This document shows, in pieces, positions 38,750 through 46,172 of a stretch of 46,172 nucleotides of DNA (positions are counted from its first letter, which is position 1; each line of letters opens with the position of its first letter). The notes below the pieces were generated by a model. That model was given only the letters and a program-made list of their open reading frames with translations. It did not search any database and was not told the DNA's origin. This DNA comes from a virus. The position numbers were made by a program, and so were the translations under genes. The stretch is taken from the IMG/VR virus record IMGVR_UViG_3300028925_004690, positions 1 to 46,172 of that record, one strand, 5' to 3'.

Positions 38750-39558
38750 GAAACTTTGCTTTATTTCTAGTATTAATGTTAACAGGTTGTGCTACTGTAC
38801 CTGGTGATTATCCCTACAAGGAATCACCACCTAAGGCATATGGTACACCGACAGGTGAGATATTAAATTATTACGATCATTTAGATCAAGAAGTTATTAC
38901 AGTTGCTGTATATCAATTTGCCGATAAGACTGGTCAAAGAAAACCGAGTACAAAGTTTTCACAATTAAGTATGGCAGTTTCTCAAGGTGCAGATGTATGG
39001 GTAATACAAGCACTCAAAGAGACAGGTGATGGTACTTGGTTTAGAGTTGTTGAAAGAGCAAGTTTAGGTAATCTTGTTAAAGAGAGACAACTAATCAGAT
39101 CAACAACCGAGTTATACGATGGATCAGACAAGGGTCAAGCAGTTCTAAAACCTATGTTATTTGCTGGTCTTTTATTTGAAGGTGCGATTGTAGGTTATGA
39201 CGCAAATGTAGAAAGTGGTGGCGATGGTGCAAGATATTTTGGTATAGGCATACACGAAGAATATAGAGTAGATCAGGTAACTGTATCTATGAGAATTGTA
39301 TCAGTACATACAGGTGAAATAATGATTGCTGTATCATCAACAAAATCTATTGCGAGTTTTAAAACTGGTAGAGATGTATTTAAGTTTTTAGATATGGGTA
39401 CAAAGGCATTAGAATTAGAGTCGGGTGCAGCTGTAAACGAACCAGTTAATTATGCATTGAGATCAGCAATAGAACATTGTATATTGCAAATATTAGATGA
39501 GGGTAAAATAAAAGGTCTGTGGAAAACTAAATTAAGACCTCACGGAATAAACGGATAA
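38746..39558 (+). CDS. csgG: Curli secretion channel lipoprotein CsgG
   Basis: 270 residues. Signal peptide with lipobox LTGCAT (Cys15). ITVAVYQFADKTGQRKPS, GADVWVIQALKETGDGTWFRVVERASLGNLVKERQLIR, GIHEEYRVDQVTVSMRIVSVHTGEI and YALRSAIEHCI are the defining blocks of CsgG, whose nonamer forms the outer-membrane pore for curlin export. The length agrees with bacterial CsgG. In the same overlapping run as csgF and curlin-like genes. Confidence 0.92.
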   Translation: MRNFALFLVLMLTGCATVPGDYPYKESPPKAYGTPTGEILNYYDHLDQEVITVAVYQFADKTGQRKPSTKFSQLSMAVSQGADVWVIQALKETGDGTWFRVVERASLGNLVKERQLIRSTTELYDGSDKGQAVLKPMLFAGLLFEGAIVGYDANVESGGDGARYFGIGIHEEYRVDQVTVSMRIVSVHTGEIMIAVSSTKSIASFKTGRDVFKFLDMGTKALELESGAAVNEPVNYALRSAIEHCILQILDEGKIKGLWKTKLRPHGING

Positions 39559-39569
39559 AGGAAAAACAA

Positions 39570-40250
39570 ATGAAGAAAATTTTAAGTATTGTTATGTTTA
39601 TGATGTTTAGTACAGCGTATGCAAATGATATTTACATCACGCAATCAGGTGCTAGTTTAGACTTAGATATATTACAAGACGGAGAGAATAACACAATAGG
39701 TAATTCTACAACCGTGTCTAGTGTTATAGGTGCAACGACTAACTTTAATATCAAACAAATTGGTAATGCCAATGTTATCACCTTTGATATTAATGGTGCC
39801 AACTACACAGGTACTTGGGATATAACAGGTAACTCAAACAACATTGACTTTAATTGTGATAGTGGTGCTTCTAACTCAAGTTGTGCTACTGCTACTGCAA
39901 ATATAACATGGACAGGTAGTTCACAAAATATTGATTTAGATATCGGTGAGACTGCTTCTGCTTCAAGTGCTACAGTTAATATAACTGGTGCGTCTGGTTC
40001 TGATTCAAATGTTATTGCTGCTACGATAGATGGTAACTCTGCTATTCTAACACTTACAGTTAATGGCGATTCAAATAATTACTTAATTGATATTGATGGT
40101 AATGGTGACTCAGTTGGTCATACATTAATTCACACTCATACAGGAGATACAGCAGATGTAGACATTGTACAATCTGGTACAAATGATAATATGTTAAATC
40201 TAACTACTGTAGGAAACAGCCACGATATTGATATAACTCAACGAGACTAA
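39570..40250 (+). CDS. Curlin-repeat fibre protein (CsgA/CsgB-like)
   Basis: 226 residues. A signal peptide (MKKILSIVMFMMFSTAYA) is followed by imperfect curlin-type repeats with spaced Gln, Gly and Asn: ITQSGASLDLDILQDGENN, FNIKQIGNANVITFDI, DIVQSGTNDNM, DIDITQRD. The strand-turn pattern rich in Asn, Ser and Thr is that of the secreted amyloid subunits CsgA and CsgB. Its most likely route out is the CsgG-CsgF channel encoded just upstream. The centre is more degenerate, with a CDSGASNSSC pair. AAAGGAAAAACAA is the ribosome site. Confidence 0.75.
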   Translation: MKKILSIVMFMMFSTAYANDIYITQSGASLDLDILQDGENNTIGNSTTVSSVIGATTNFNIKQIGNANVITFDINGANYTGTWDITGNSNNIDFNCDSGASNSSCATATANITWTGSSQNIDLDIGETASASSATVNITGASGSDSNVIAATIDGNSAILTLTVNGDSNNYLIDIDGNGDSVGHTLIHTHTGDTADVDIVQSGTNDNMLNLTTVGNSHDIDITQRD

Positions 40251-41350
40251 TGAAACTTTTTGTAATATTACTTCTTCTTGCAAGTGTAAGTAATTCTTAT
40301 GCAAGTATAGGAGAGGTGATATTGCATGAAGGCAATGGCGTCATTGAAAGAAAATCAAACGGCGAAGAAGTCACTTCACAAATAGACGAAGAAGTCTTTT
40401 CATACGACACAATCAAAACAGGTAAAGGTAAAACAGCAATAGAGTTTATTGATATGACTCGTGTTGATGTTACCGAACACTCTAAACTTATCATTGATGA
40501 ATTTGTTTACGACCCTAATACTAAGACAGGTAAACTATCACTCAAAGCAGGACTAGGTACAATCAGATATGCCTCTGGTCAAATTGCAAAAACTAGTCCA
40601 ACAAGTGTAACGATAACAACACCTACTGCTACAATAGGTGTTCGTGGTACAGACTTTTCTATGACTGTAGATGAGATAGGAAGTTCTACAATCATTCTAT
40701 TACCAAGTTGTGATACAAGTGGTAACTGTTATGTTGGCGAGATATCAGTAGAGTCAGACGCAGGTCAAGTCATACTCAATCAAGCATTTCAGGCAACAGT
40801 TGTTGATACGATTTCTAGTTCGCCTATGAAACCTGTCATCTTAGGTTTAGATGAAAATATGATTGGTAATTTATTGATTATATCTAGACCAGCTGAGATA
40901 ACTAAAGAATTAGAGAGATCAGAATATATACAAGTTGCTAGTGCTCTTGACTTAGACTTTCTACAATTTGATGATTTAGAAATTGACTATCTAGAAGAAG
41001 ATGAAAGCGCTTGGGCAACAGCACTTGATATAGATTTTCTAGAGCAAGATTTCTTAGGTGACATTCTCAAACAATTAAATGACCAGTTAGCAAAACGAAT
41101 GAGAAGTGAGTTCGATAAAAAGAGATCGGGTGATGGTGTGGTCACAGGTAAAGATGAAGCAACAGGTATTATCATACTAAATGAAGAACCGCAATGGTTA
41201 GTGATACGAGAAACAGAATCAAACTACTTTGAACTAAGACTGGATCAAGAGTATGGATACAATATAAATATAGTGCAAGGCGATGATGAAATTTACGATT
41301 ACGAAATAGGAGGAAATGTCAATGAGATTAATATTATACAGTCTAATTAG
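40250..41350 (+). CDS. FecR-domain exported protein with curlin-like C-terminal tail
   Basis: 366 residues. Signal peptide (cut near SYA|SIG). The FecR domain runs from about 20 to 140, with the hallmark TPTATIGVRGTDFSM at 124-138. A linker with repeated ALDLDFL/ALDIDFL units follows (about 224-262). The last 30 residues (NINIVQGDDE... and NEINIIQSN) look like curlin repeats. It is probably periplasmic. FecR proteins are often paired with CHASE2 cyclases, one of which is encoded two genes on. The start overlaps the curlin gene stop. Confidence 0.75.
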   Translation: MKLFVILLLLASVSNSYASIGEVILHEGNGVIERKSNGEEVTSQIDEEVFSYDTIKTGKGKTAIEFIDMTRVDVTEHSKLIIDEFVYDPNTKTGKLSLKAGLGTIRYASGQIAKTSPTSVTITTPTATIGVRGTDFSMTVDEIGSSTIILLPSCDTSGNCYVGEISVESDAGQVILNQAFQATVVDTISSSPMKPVILGLDENMIGNLLIISRPAEITKELERSEYIQVASALDLDFLQFDDLEIDYLEEDESAWATALDIDFLEQDFLGDILKQLNDQLAKRMRSEFDKKRSGDGVVTGKDEATGIIILNEEPQWLVIRETESNYFELRLDQEYGYNINIVQGDDEIYDYEIGGNVNEINIIQSN

Positions 41351-41672
41351 TTTAGCAGTAGTATTTTTTATATTTACTGTACATATCAGTTATGCAAACG
41401 ATTTTAATTTAACTATTGTTACTAGTAATAATGGTGACCTTGATGTTCTACAAGATGGCGAAGATAACGACATTGATTTTGATGTACAAAGAATGAATGG
41501 TTTTGATATAGATTTAACACAAGTTGGTGATGACAATACTATTGATGTAGATGTTGATGGCAGAACGAGTAATGGTTCTTCAATGGCAATCACACAAACA
41601 GGAGATAATAAAAGTTATAGTGGCACTTTCTATTGTGGTCATTCTTCCTGTTCTATGACCGTAAACCAGTAA
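41322..41672 (+). CDS. Second curlin-like fibre protein
   Basis: 116 residues from ATG 41322, which has AGGAGG eight bases upstream; the ATG at 41316 is too close to it. Signal peptide to about ISYA. Repeats DLDVLQDGEDNDIDFDVQ, DIDLTQVGDDNTIDVDV and MAITQTGDNKSY carry the curlin Gln-x-Gly-x-x-Asn pattern. It could be the nucleator (CsgB-like) or a minor subunit to the larger curlin protein. It overlaps the FecR gene by 29 bases and the cyclase by one. Confidence 0.7.
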   Translation: MRLILYSLISLAVVFFIFTVHISYANDFNLTIVTSNNGDLDVLQDGEDNDIDFDVQRMNGFDIDLTQVGDDNTIDVDVDGRTSNGSSMAITQTGDNKSYSGTFYCGHSSCSMTVNQ

Positions 41673-43507
41673 TGAAAAAGATATTCACTCACTGGACGAT
41701 AGGTCTATTAACACTAGCAATACTTACCTTTATTGGGTTGAACGACCCATACCTCAAACAAATACTAAGACTCAAGTCATTTGATTACCTTCATCAATTT
41801 GAAACAAAAGAAATATCACCTGATATAGGTGTGGTAACAATAGATGAATTGTCTATTGAGAAGCATGGTCAATGGCCGTGGGATAGAAGAATACTTGCTG
41901 ACCTCGTACTCAAACTTAGAGAGGCACAAGTAGGTATTATTGTCATGCCGATACTCTTTTCTGAATATGATAGAATGGGTGGTGATGAAGAATTTATCAA
42001 TACAATAAATCAAATGGGTGTAGTAGTTGCACAGGTAGGTACAACACAAATTAATAAGAATGCTGTACCGAGAGGTGTTGCAAAGATAGGTGACCCACTA
42101 CCTTGGTTGTATGAATGGCCTGGTATGTTAGGACCAATCAAAGAGATTGGTGAATATGCAGATGGTGTTGGTGTTATCAATACGGCACCAGAGATAGATG
42201 GTGTTGTCAGACGAGTGCCTTTGATTATGAGAATTGGTGATGAAACATATCCTGCGATTGCTTTAGAAACTATAAGAGTGGCGACTGGCGATCCTAGTTA
42301 TCAGATTAAGGCGGGCGAAGGGGGAGTAATTGCTGTAAGGGTACCTGGTTACGATACAATCGCTACTGACGCACACGCAAGAATATGGTTAAGATGGAAT
42401 AAAGAGTTCGATACCATATCAGCAAGTGAAGAAGACTTTTCCGAATTCGCAGGTCGTACTGTTATTATCGGTATAACTGCCGAAGGATTGAATAGTATTA
42501 TTGCAACACCATTAGGGGAAATGCACGACTATATACTATCTGCTTCGACTTTACAGACGGTATTAGACGGAGATCAAATCAACAGGTACGATTATAGTCT
42601 ATTCCTAGAATTGATTATTTCAGTAGTTCTAGGCGTCTTAATTGTACTACTTGCAAGATTTACACCGTACTGGTTTATCGGCTTGACAATAGTATTATCT
42701 TATGTTATACTCGTATTTACTTCATATTATTTGTTTACCGAATACCTTATTCTCGCAGATGTAAGTTGGTCCATTATTTGCTTGACAATAGTAGGTATGC
42801 ATAGTATATTCAATCGGTTCGTTTTAGAGTTTCAATTGAAACAACAAATAAGAAAACAATTTGAAACATATCTAGACCCAAGACAAGTGGCAATATTACA
42901 GAAAGATCCAAGTAAACTAAAACTCGGTGGTGACAGACGAGAGATGAGTTTCTTGTTTATGGACATTATAGGGTTTACACCTATTTCAGAATACTACAAA
43001 AACAAAGATGATCCTGAAGGACTCGTAGAACTTGTTAATGAGTTTCTAGATGATATGACTAAAATATTACTCAACAATGGTGCCATGATTGATAAGTTTA
43101 TGGGTGACTGTATCATGGCAGTATTTAATGCACCGATTGATATGGAAGATCACGCAGAGATGGCAGTCAAGAGTGCTATGGAAATAGAAGCAAAGACAAA
43201 AGAACTCAAGGCATTATATAAAGAACGAGGACTACCTGATATCAATGTCGGAACAGGTGTGAACACAGGTACAGCAATCATTGGTAACATGGGTAGTTCA
43301 AATCGTTTTGACTATTCAGTTATAGGTGACGCAGTTAATCTGGCTGCGAGACTAGAGGCAACTGCTGGTCGAGGTGATTATAAAGATTGCCCAACATTAT
43401 ATTCAAGTTACACTCAAGAAAAACTCAAGAATATCAAGTCAGTTGAAGTAGATAAGATCAAAGTTAAAGGTAAGGAAGAGTTAATCACAATCTTCAAACC
43501 ATTATAA
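41672..43507 (+). CDS. CHASE2-domain adenylate cyclase
   Basis: 611 residues from ATG 41672 (overlaps the previous stop). An N-terminal membrane helix is followed by a periplasmic CHASE2 sensor (about 35-300, with GVVTIDELSIEKHGQWPWDRRILADLV and YADGVGVINTAPEIDGVVRRVPL). Three membrane helices (about 305-385) come next, then a class III cyclase domain. Asp431 in FMDIIGF and Asp479 in KFMGD bind metal. Lys475 and the DYSVIGDAVNLAARLE block mark ATP as substrate. It should make cAMP in the infected cell in response to an envelope signal, perhaps through the FecR protein. Confidence 0.85.
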   Translation: MKKIFTHWTIGLLTLAILTFIGLNDPYLKQILRLKSFDYLHQFETKEISPDIGVVTIDELSIEKHGQWPWDRRILADLVLKLREAQVGIIVMPILFSEYDRMGGDEEFINTINQMGVVVAQVGTTQINKNAVPRGVAKIGDPLPWLYEWPGMLGPIKEIGEYADGVGVINTAPEIDGVVRRVPLIMRIGDETYPAIALETIRVATGDPSYQIKAGEGGVIAVRVPGYDTIATDAHARIWLRWNKEFDTISASEEDFSEFAGRTVIIGITAEGLNSIIATPLGEMHDYILSASTLQTVLDGDQINRYDYSLFLELIISVVLGVLIVLLARFTPYWFIGLTIVLSYVILVFTSYYLFTEYLILADVSWSIICLTIVGMHSIFNRFVLEFQLKQQIRKQFETYLDPRQVAILQKDPSKLKLGGDRREMSFLFMDIIGFTPISEYYKNKDDPEGLVELVNEFLDDMTKILLNNGAMIDKFMGDCIMAVFNAPIDMEDHAEMAVKSAMEIEAKTKELKALYKERGLPDINVGTGVNTGTAIIGNMGSSNRFDYSVIGDAVNLAARLEATAGRGDYKDCPTLYSSYTQEKLKNIKSVEVDKIKVKGKEELITIFKPL

Positions 43508-43510
43508 ATA
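43503..43510 (+). promoter_or_regulatory. T4-late promoter box TATAAATA, leaderless
   Basis: The box overlaps the stop of the cyclase gene and lies five bases before ATG 43516. It starts the tail-gene unit. Confidence 0.75.
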
Positions 43511-43515
43511 GTAAT

Positions 43516-44028
43516 ATGGCAAAGACTGTATTTGATAGAATTTTAGACAAGGCAACTGCACCTAAGTCATTTGACTGGTATAGAAAACAGGTCAAAGATA
43601 TGACTACACCTGGTGCAAAGTCTTTAATAACAAGAGGTAAAGCGACATTACGACCTAAGTATGGTATGATGAACTTGTTTGGATATGATGCTAAACACAA
43701 AGCAACATTACCTTATTATGATAAGTTTCCATTGATATTTCCAATAGAACCTGCAAAGGGTGGTTTCATTGGTATTAATTTTCATTATTTACCCTTTGGT
43801 GCAAGAGTAGCATTCCTAAAACAACTATCACAGTATGCCACAGATGAGAATTTTGATAACAAAACAAGATATAATTTAGATTGGGTTAATAACTCTTTCT
43901 ATAGAAAGACAACAAAACGATACTTGAATAGTCAAGTTAGAACATCATTTTTAAACATACCAGCAAATGAAATGGCGGTTGCAATATTTTTACCAGTCGC
44001 AAGATTTGTAGGTGGGAGACCTTACTAA
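43516..44028 (+). CDS. Conserved marine T4-like virion/assembly protein
   Basis: 170 residues. YGMMNLFGYDAKHKATLPYYDKFPLIFP, then GGFIGINFHYLPFGARVAFLKQL and a final FLPVARF match a protein found next to baseplate genes in all marine T4-like phages I can recall. Its assignment varies between databases and I give none. Starts leaderless from the late box. Coupled to the next gene by TAATG. Confidence 0.75.
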   Translation: MAKTVFDRILDKATAPKSFDWYRKQVKDMTTPGAKSLITRGKATLRPKYGMMNLFGYDAKHKATLPYYDKFPLIFPIEPAKGGFIGINFHYLPFGARVAFLKQLSQYATDENFDNKTRYNLDWVNNSFYRKTTKRYLNSQVRTSFLNIPANEMAVAIFLPVARFVGGRPY

Positions 44029-44972
44029 TGGCAATATTTAGAGCAGGAAAAAGAGTAGGACCATTCGATATAAGAGTAGGTTTTCCTAGAGACAAGAGTT
44101 TAGATAGAGTCGATCAAGACCCTAGATTGAGACAACAGGGTAATCAAGAAAATACCATTGGTCGTTTTCGTTCTATGATGGCCAAGTCAGAAGGTTATGC
44201 TAGAACTACAAGATTTGCAATTAGATTATCTTTACCAACTAATCTTGCAGACATAGTTTCACCTCAAAGAAATCCTAACGATAACAGACGCACCTCAGAA
44301 GATCCTAATGCTGCTACTATGCACCAATTGTCTACTGAAATGGGAAAACAAGTAAACATACATTGTGATTCTATCACCATGCCGGGTGTTGACTTACAAA
44401 CACAAAAAATTCAATACGGATCAGCACCAGAGTATGATCTAGTACAAGCAAGAGCATTTACTGGTCAGATCAATGCTTCTTTTTATGCAGATAAATATTT
44501 ACGAGAAAGACAATTCTTTGAAATGTGGCAAAAGATGGCAGTTAATCGTATTACACATAAAGCAAATTATTACGACAACTATGTTGGTAAAATGCATATA
44601 TACCAATTAGGTTCATTAGATGGAGAAGGTGATAGAGATATACCAACTTATGGCATAGAGGCAACAGAAGTTTATCCTCAAACGATAAGTCAGATTGACT
44701 ATAACTATGAAGGTAATAATATAGTAAAAGTCAATGTAGCATTTAACTACAAACAATGGTTCAATCTCACCGCTGACCATGTTGCAGGTATGCAGTTTGG
44801 TAAAGGAACTCAAACTCTACACGATATTAAAGGCAGAGCTGGTATTGATGGTCTATTAGATAGACTACCACCAGAAATCGCAAGAACAGGTAGAAGTATA
44901 TTCAATCAAGCAAAACAACAACTACCTATAGGAAGATTAACAAAAGGGAAAATATTTCCACCATTTACATAA
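44028..44972 (+). CDS. Tail-tube-like baseplate protein (gp48/gp54-type)
   Basis: 314 residues. A basic N-terminus is followed by RTTRFAIRLSLPTN, NIHCDSITMPGVDLQTQ, and DYNYEGNNIVKVNVAFNYKQW, the strand pattern of the phage tail-tube fold used by T4 gp19, gp48 and gp54. The extra N- and C-terminal extensions and its place before the gp26-type gene suggest the junction protein that starts tube growth on the baseplate. Confidence 0.65.
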   Translation: MAIFRAGKRVGPFDIRVGFPRDKSLDRVDQDPRLRQQGNQENTIGRFRSMMAKSEGYARTTRFAIRLSLPTNLADIVSPQRNPNDNRRTSEDPNAATMHQLSTEMGKQVNIHCDSITMPGVDLQTQKIQYGSAPEYDLVQARAFTGQINASFYADKYLRERQFFEMWQKMAVNRITHKANYYDNYVGKMHIYQLGSLDGEGDRDIPTYGIEATEVYPQTISQIDYNYEGNNIVKVNVAFNYKQWFNLTADHVAGMQFGKGTQTLHDIKGRAGIDGLLDRLPPEIARTGRSIFNQAKQQLPIGRLTKGKIFPPFT

Positions 44973-44998
44973 TTTTACATTATAAAGGAGACTAAATT

Positions 44999-45712
44999 AT
45001 GGCACTACCAAAACTGAATACTCCAACATATGAGTTGGAAATACCAAGTACAGATGAGAAGATAAAGTATCGACCATTCTTGGTAAAAGAAGAAAAAATA
45101 TTAATGATGGCTATGGAAGCTGACAAGAATAAGGAAACTATTCAAGCAGTAAAAGATATAGTACATTCTTGTACATTTGAGAAACTAGATATTGCTAATT
45201 TACCTATGTTCGATATTGAATATATATTTTTAAATATTAGAGCAAAGTCTGTTGGCGAAACTTCTAAACTAAAAGTACTATGTCAAGATGATGGTAAAAC
45301 ATATGCAGATATTGAGATAAATTTAAACGATATTAATGTACAAGTTGATGAAGATCATACAAATAAAGTTGAGTTATCTGAAGATATGGGTATGATTATG
45401 AAATATCCTACACTTGAATCATTTATTGATCTAGGATTAACTAATATTACACCTGCTAATATGTTAGATGTCATTGGAAATTGTATTTTACAGATATATG
45501 AAGAAAAGGGTGAAAAAGTATATGATCCTAAAGATCAAAGTAAAAAAGAATTGATTGAATTTCTTGAGCAGTTGAATACACAACAATTCAAAGATGTTCA
45601 AAACTTTTTTGATACAATGCCTAAACTAAAACACGAAATAGAGGTATTAAATCCTAAGACTAAAAAGAAAAGTAAGATAACATTGACTGGGCTCAACGAT
45701 TTTTTCGAATAG
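44999..45712 (+). CDS. Baseplate hub/tail assembly protein (gp26-like), frame-0 product
   Basis: 237 residues. MALPKLNTPTYELEIPST, YRPFLVKEEKILMMAMEAD, FDIEYIFLNIRAKSVGE and the C-terminal HEIEVLNPKTKKKSKI match the T4 baseplate protein family (gp26). It starts behind AAGGAGACTAAATT. Two codons before its stop is the heptamer T_TTT_TTC (45700-45706), a classic -1 frameshift site. A shift there would make a fusion of 300 residues. Such short/long pairs are typical of tail-assembly chaperones. Confidence 0.85.
   Translation: MALPKLNTPTYELEIPSTDEKIKYRPFLVKEEKILMMAMEADKNKETIQAVKDIVHSCTFEKLDIANLPMFDIEYIFLNIRAKSVGETSKLKVLCQDDGKTYADIEINLNDINVQVDEDHTNKVELSEDMGMIMKYPTLESFIDLGLTNITPANMLDVIGNCILQIYEEKGEKVYDPKDQSKKELIEFLEQLNTQQFKDVQNFFDTMPKLKHEIEVLNPKTKKKSKITLTGLNDFFE
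45700..45706 (+). other. Programmed -1 frameshift slippery site (T_TTT_TTC)
   Basis: Frame 0 reads GAT TTT TTC GAA TAG. A one-base slip back lets both tRNAs re-pair on TTT TTT and continues at CGA (45706) in an open frame to 45900. I see no obvious strong stem right after it. Confidence 0.75.
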
Positions 45713-45900
45713 CCCTTTCACACGACAACCTAGAGAATTATTATAGTACTAATTTTGCTTTAATGCAACACCATAATTACTCTCTGGCAGACTTAGAGAA
45801 TATGATACCGTTTGAAAGGGAAATATATGTTGATATGTTAGTTCAATATATAAAAGAAGAAAACGAAAGAATTAAACGAGAAAGTAGTAATCAAGGATAA
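45706..45900 (+). CDS. -1 frame extension of the gp26-like gene (gp51-like)
   Basis: 64 codons, RIALSHDNLENYYSTNFALM... to SSNQG. Upstream the frame is closed by a TAA before 45680 and has no ATG, GTG or TTG until the ATG at 45755, which would cut off the conserved-looking start. The SLADLENMIPFEREIYVDMLVQYI block recalls a small baseplate assembly protein in marine T4-like phages. It is therefore best read as the second half of a frameshift fusion, like lambda G-T. Confidence 0.7.
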   Translation, partial: RIALSHDNLENYYSTNFALMQHHNYSLADLENMIPFEREIYVDMLVQYIKEENERIKRESSNQG

Positions 45901-45903
45901 ACT

Positions 45904-46172
45904 ATGAGTGAAGAAGTAAATAAAATTGAAGTCAAAGTAGCAGAACCAAAACAAAAGATACAAGTTGATCTTGAGGTTGATACTTCTATTAAAGACTTGG
46001 GTATAAACCCTTATGCAAAGATTATACACTTAGCAAGGGCAATAGACGCCTGGCGTATTTTCCCTAGAGTATTCATAACAACATATATCTTTTTATTATA
46101 CAAAGTTGTCATATGGTATATGGCATTAGGCAATCCATCAATGGAACAATCTGGTCTCGTAAGTATCGTAGT
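45904..46172 (+). CDS. Membrane protein, cut by window edge
   Basis: Open to the right edge. An acidic and basic N-terminus (MSEEVNKIEVKVAEPKQK) is followed by AKIIHLARAIDAWRIFPRVFITTYIFLLYKVVIWYM, a membrane helix. The layout recalls small membrane or holin-like proteins next to baseplate genes in marine phages. The ATG lies three bases after the previous stop, with AAGGATAAACT upstream. Confidence 0.6.
   Translation, partial: MSEEVNKIEVKVAEPKQKIQVDLEVDTSIKDLGINPYAKIIHLARAIDAWRIFPRVFITTYIFLLYKVVIWYMALGNPSMEQSGLVSIV

Noticed and set aside
1-46172. CRISPR arrays, insertion sequences, integrase and attachment sites
   Set aside because: I saw no spaced direct repeats, transposase or integrase motifs, or terminal inverted repeats; nothing suggests a prophage.

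Overview
This window is part of the genome of a tailed, T4-like marine bacteriophage (myovirus). It is AT-rich and almost entirely coding on the + strand. Genes are packed with 1-8 base start/stop overlaps (TAATG, ATGA), and late promoters carry the T4 box TATAAATA. T4-type hallmarks that can be read are primase (gp61-like), RNase H, helicase loader (gp59-like), single-strand binding protein (gp32-like), late-transcription coactivator (gp33-like), a tail-tube-like baseplate protein and the gp26-type baseplate assembly protein. Many other proteins resemble the conserved unknowns of cyanophage and SAR11-type marine myoviruses. Lipoproteins, a porin and curli secretion parts imply a Gram-negative host. 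The host genus cannot be read from this window.

Layout. 1-7984: proteins with T4 internal-protein-like N-termini, including KxDG and NMNAT-type nucleotidyltransferases, an adenylate kinase and a HAD nucleotidase. 8042-9914: two structural proteins. 9986-12831: small conserved proteins, possibly head-related. 12842-15169: a lipase, membrane proteins and a spanin-like pair. 15201-18877: primase, class II ribonucleotide reductase and a RuvC-like resolvase. 18878-21314: small genes, a probable structured RNA and two sigma-70-like promoters. 21314-23521: a tRNA-Asp nested inside a reading frame, then exported proteins and lipoproteins. 23521-27407: glutaredoxin, a P-loop kinase, RNase H and conserved phage unknowns. 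27491-31022: two peptidoglycan-degrading enzymes among unknowns. 31063-35771: exonuclease, gp33-like, gp59-like, a 2OG-Fe(II) oxygenase and gp32, with one lone minus-strand gene. 35921-43507: an envelope-remodelling island. 43516-end: baseplate and tail genes.

The most unusual part is 35921-43507. It encodes an outer-membrane porin, two paralogous membrane proteins, CsgF, a coiled-coil membrane protein, a small secreted protein, CsgG, a curlin-repeat protein, a FecR-domain protein whose tail looks curlin-like, a second curlin-like protein and a CHASE2 adenylate cyclase. From csgF to the cyclase the genes form one tight series behind a T4-late promoter, so the phage may build an amyloid fibre secretion system and a cAMP signal late in infection.

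Other structure: (i) both promoter classes are often placed so that the ATG falls at the predicted transcription start, predicting leaderless mRNAs; (ii) the gp26-type gene ends with a T_TTT_TTC slippery heptamer followed by a 64-codon -1 frame extension that has no start at its head; (iii) many N-termini match the T4 capsid-targeting sequence, suggesting enzymes packaged in the head. All functional calls come from motif recognition by eye; no search was run.
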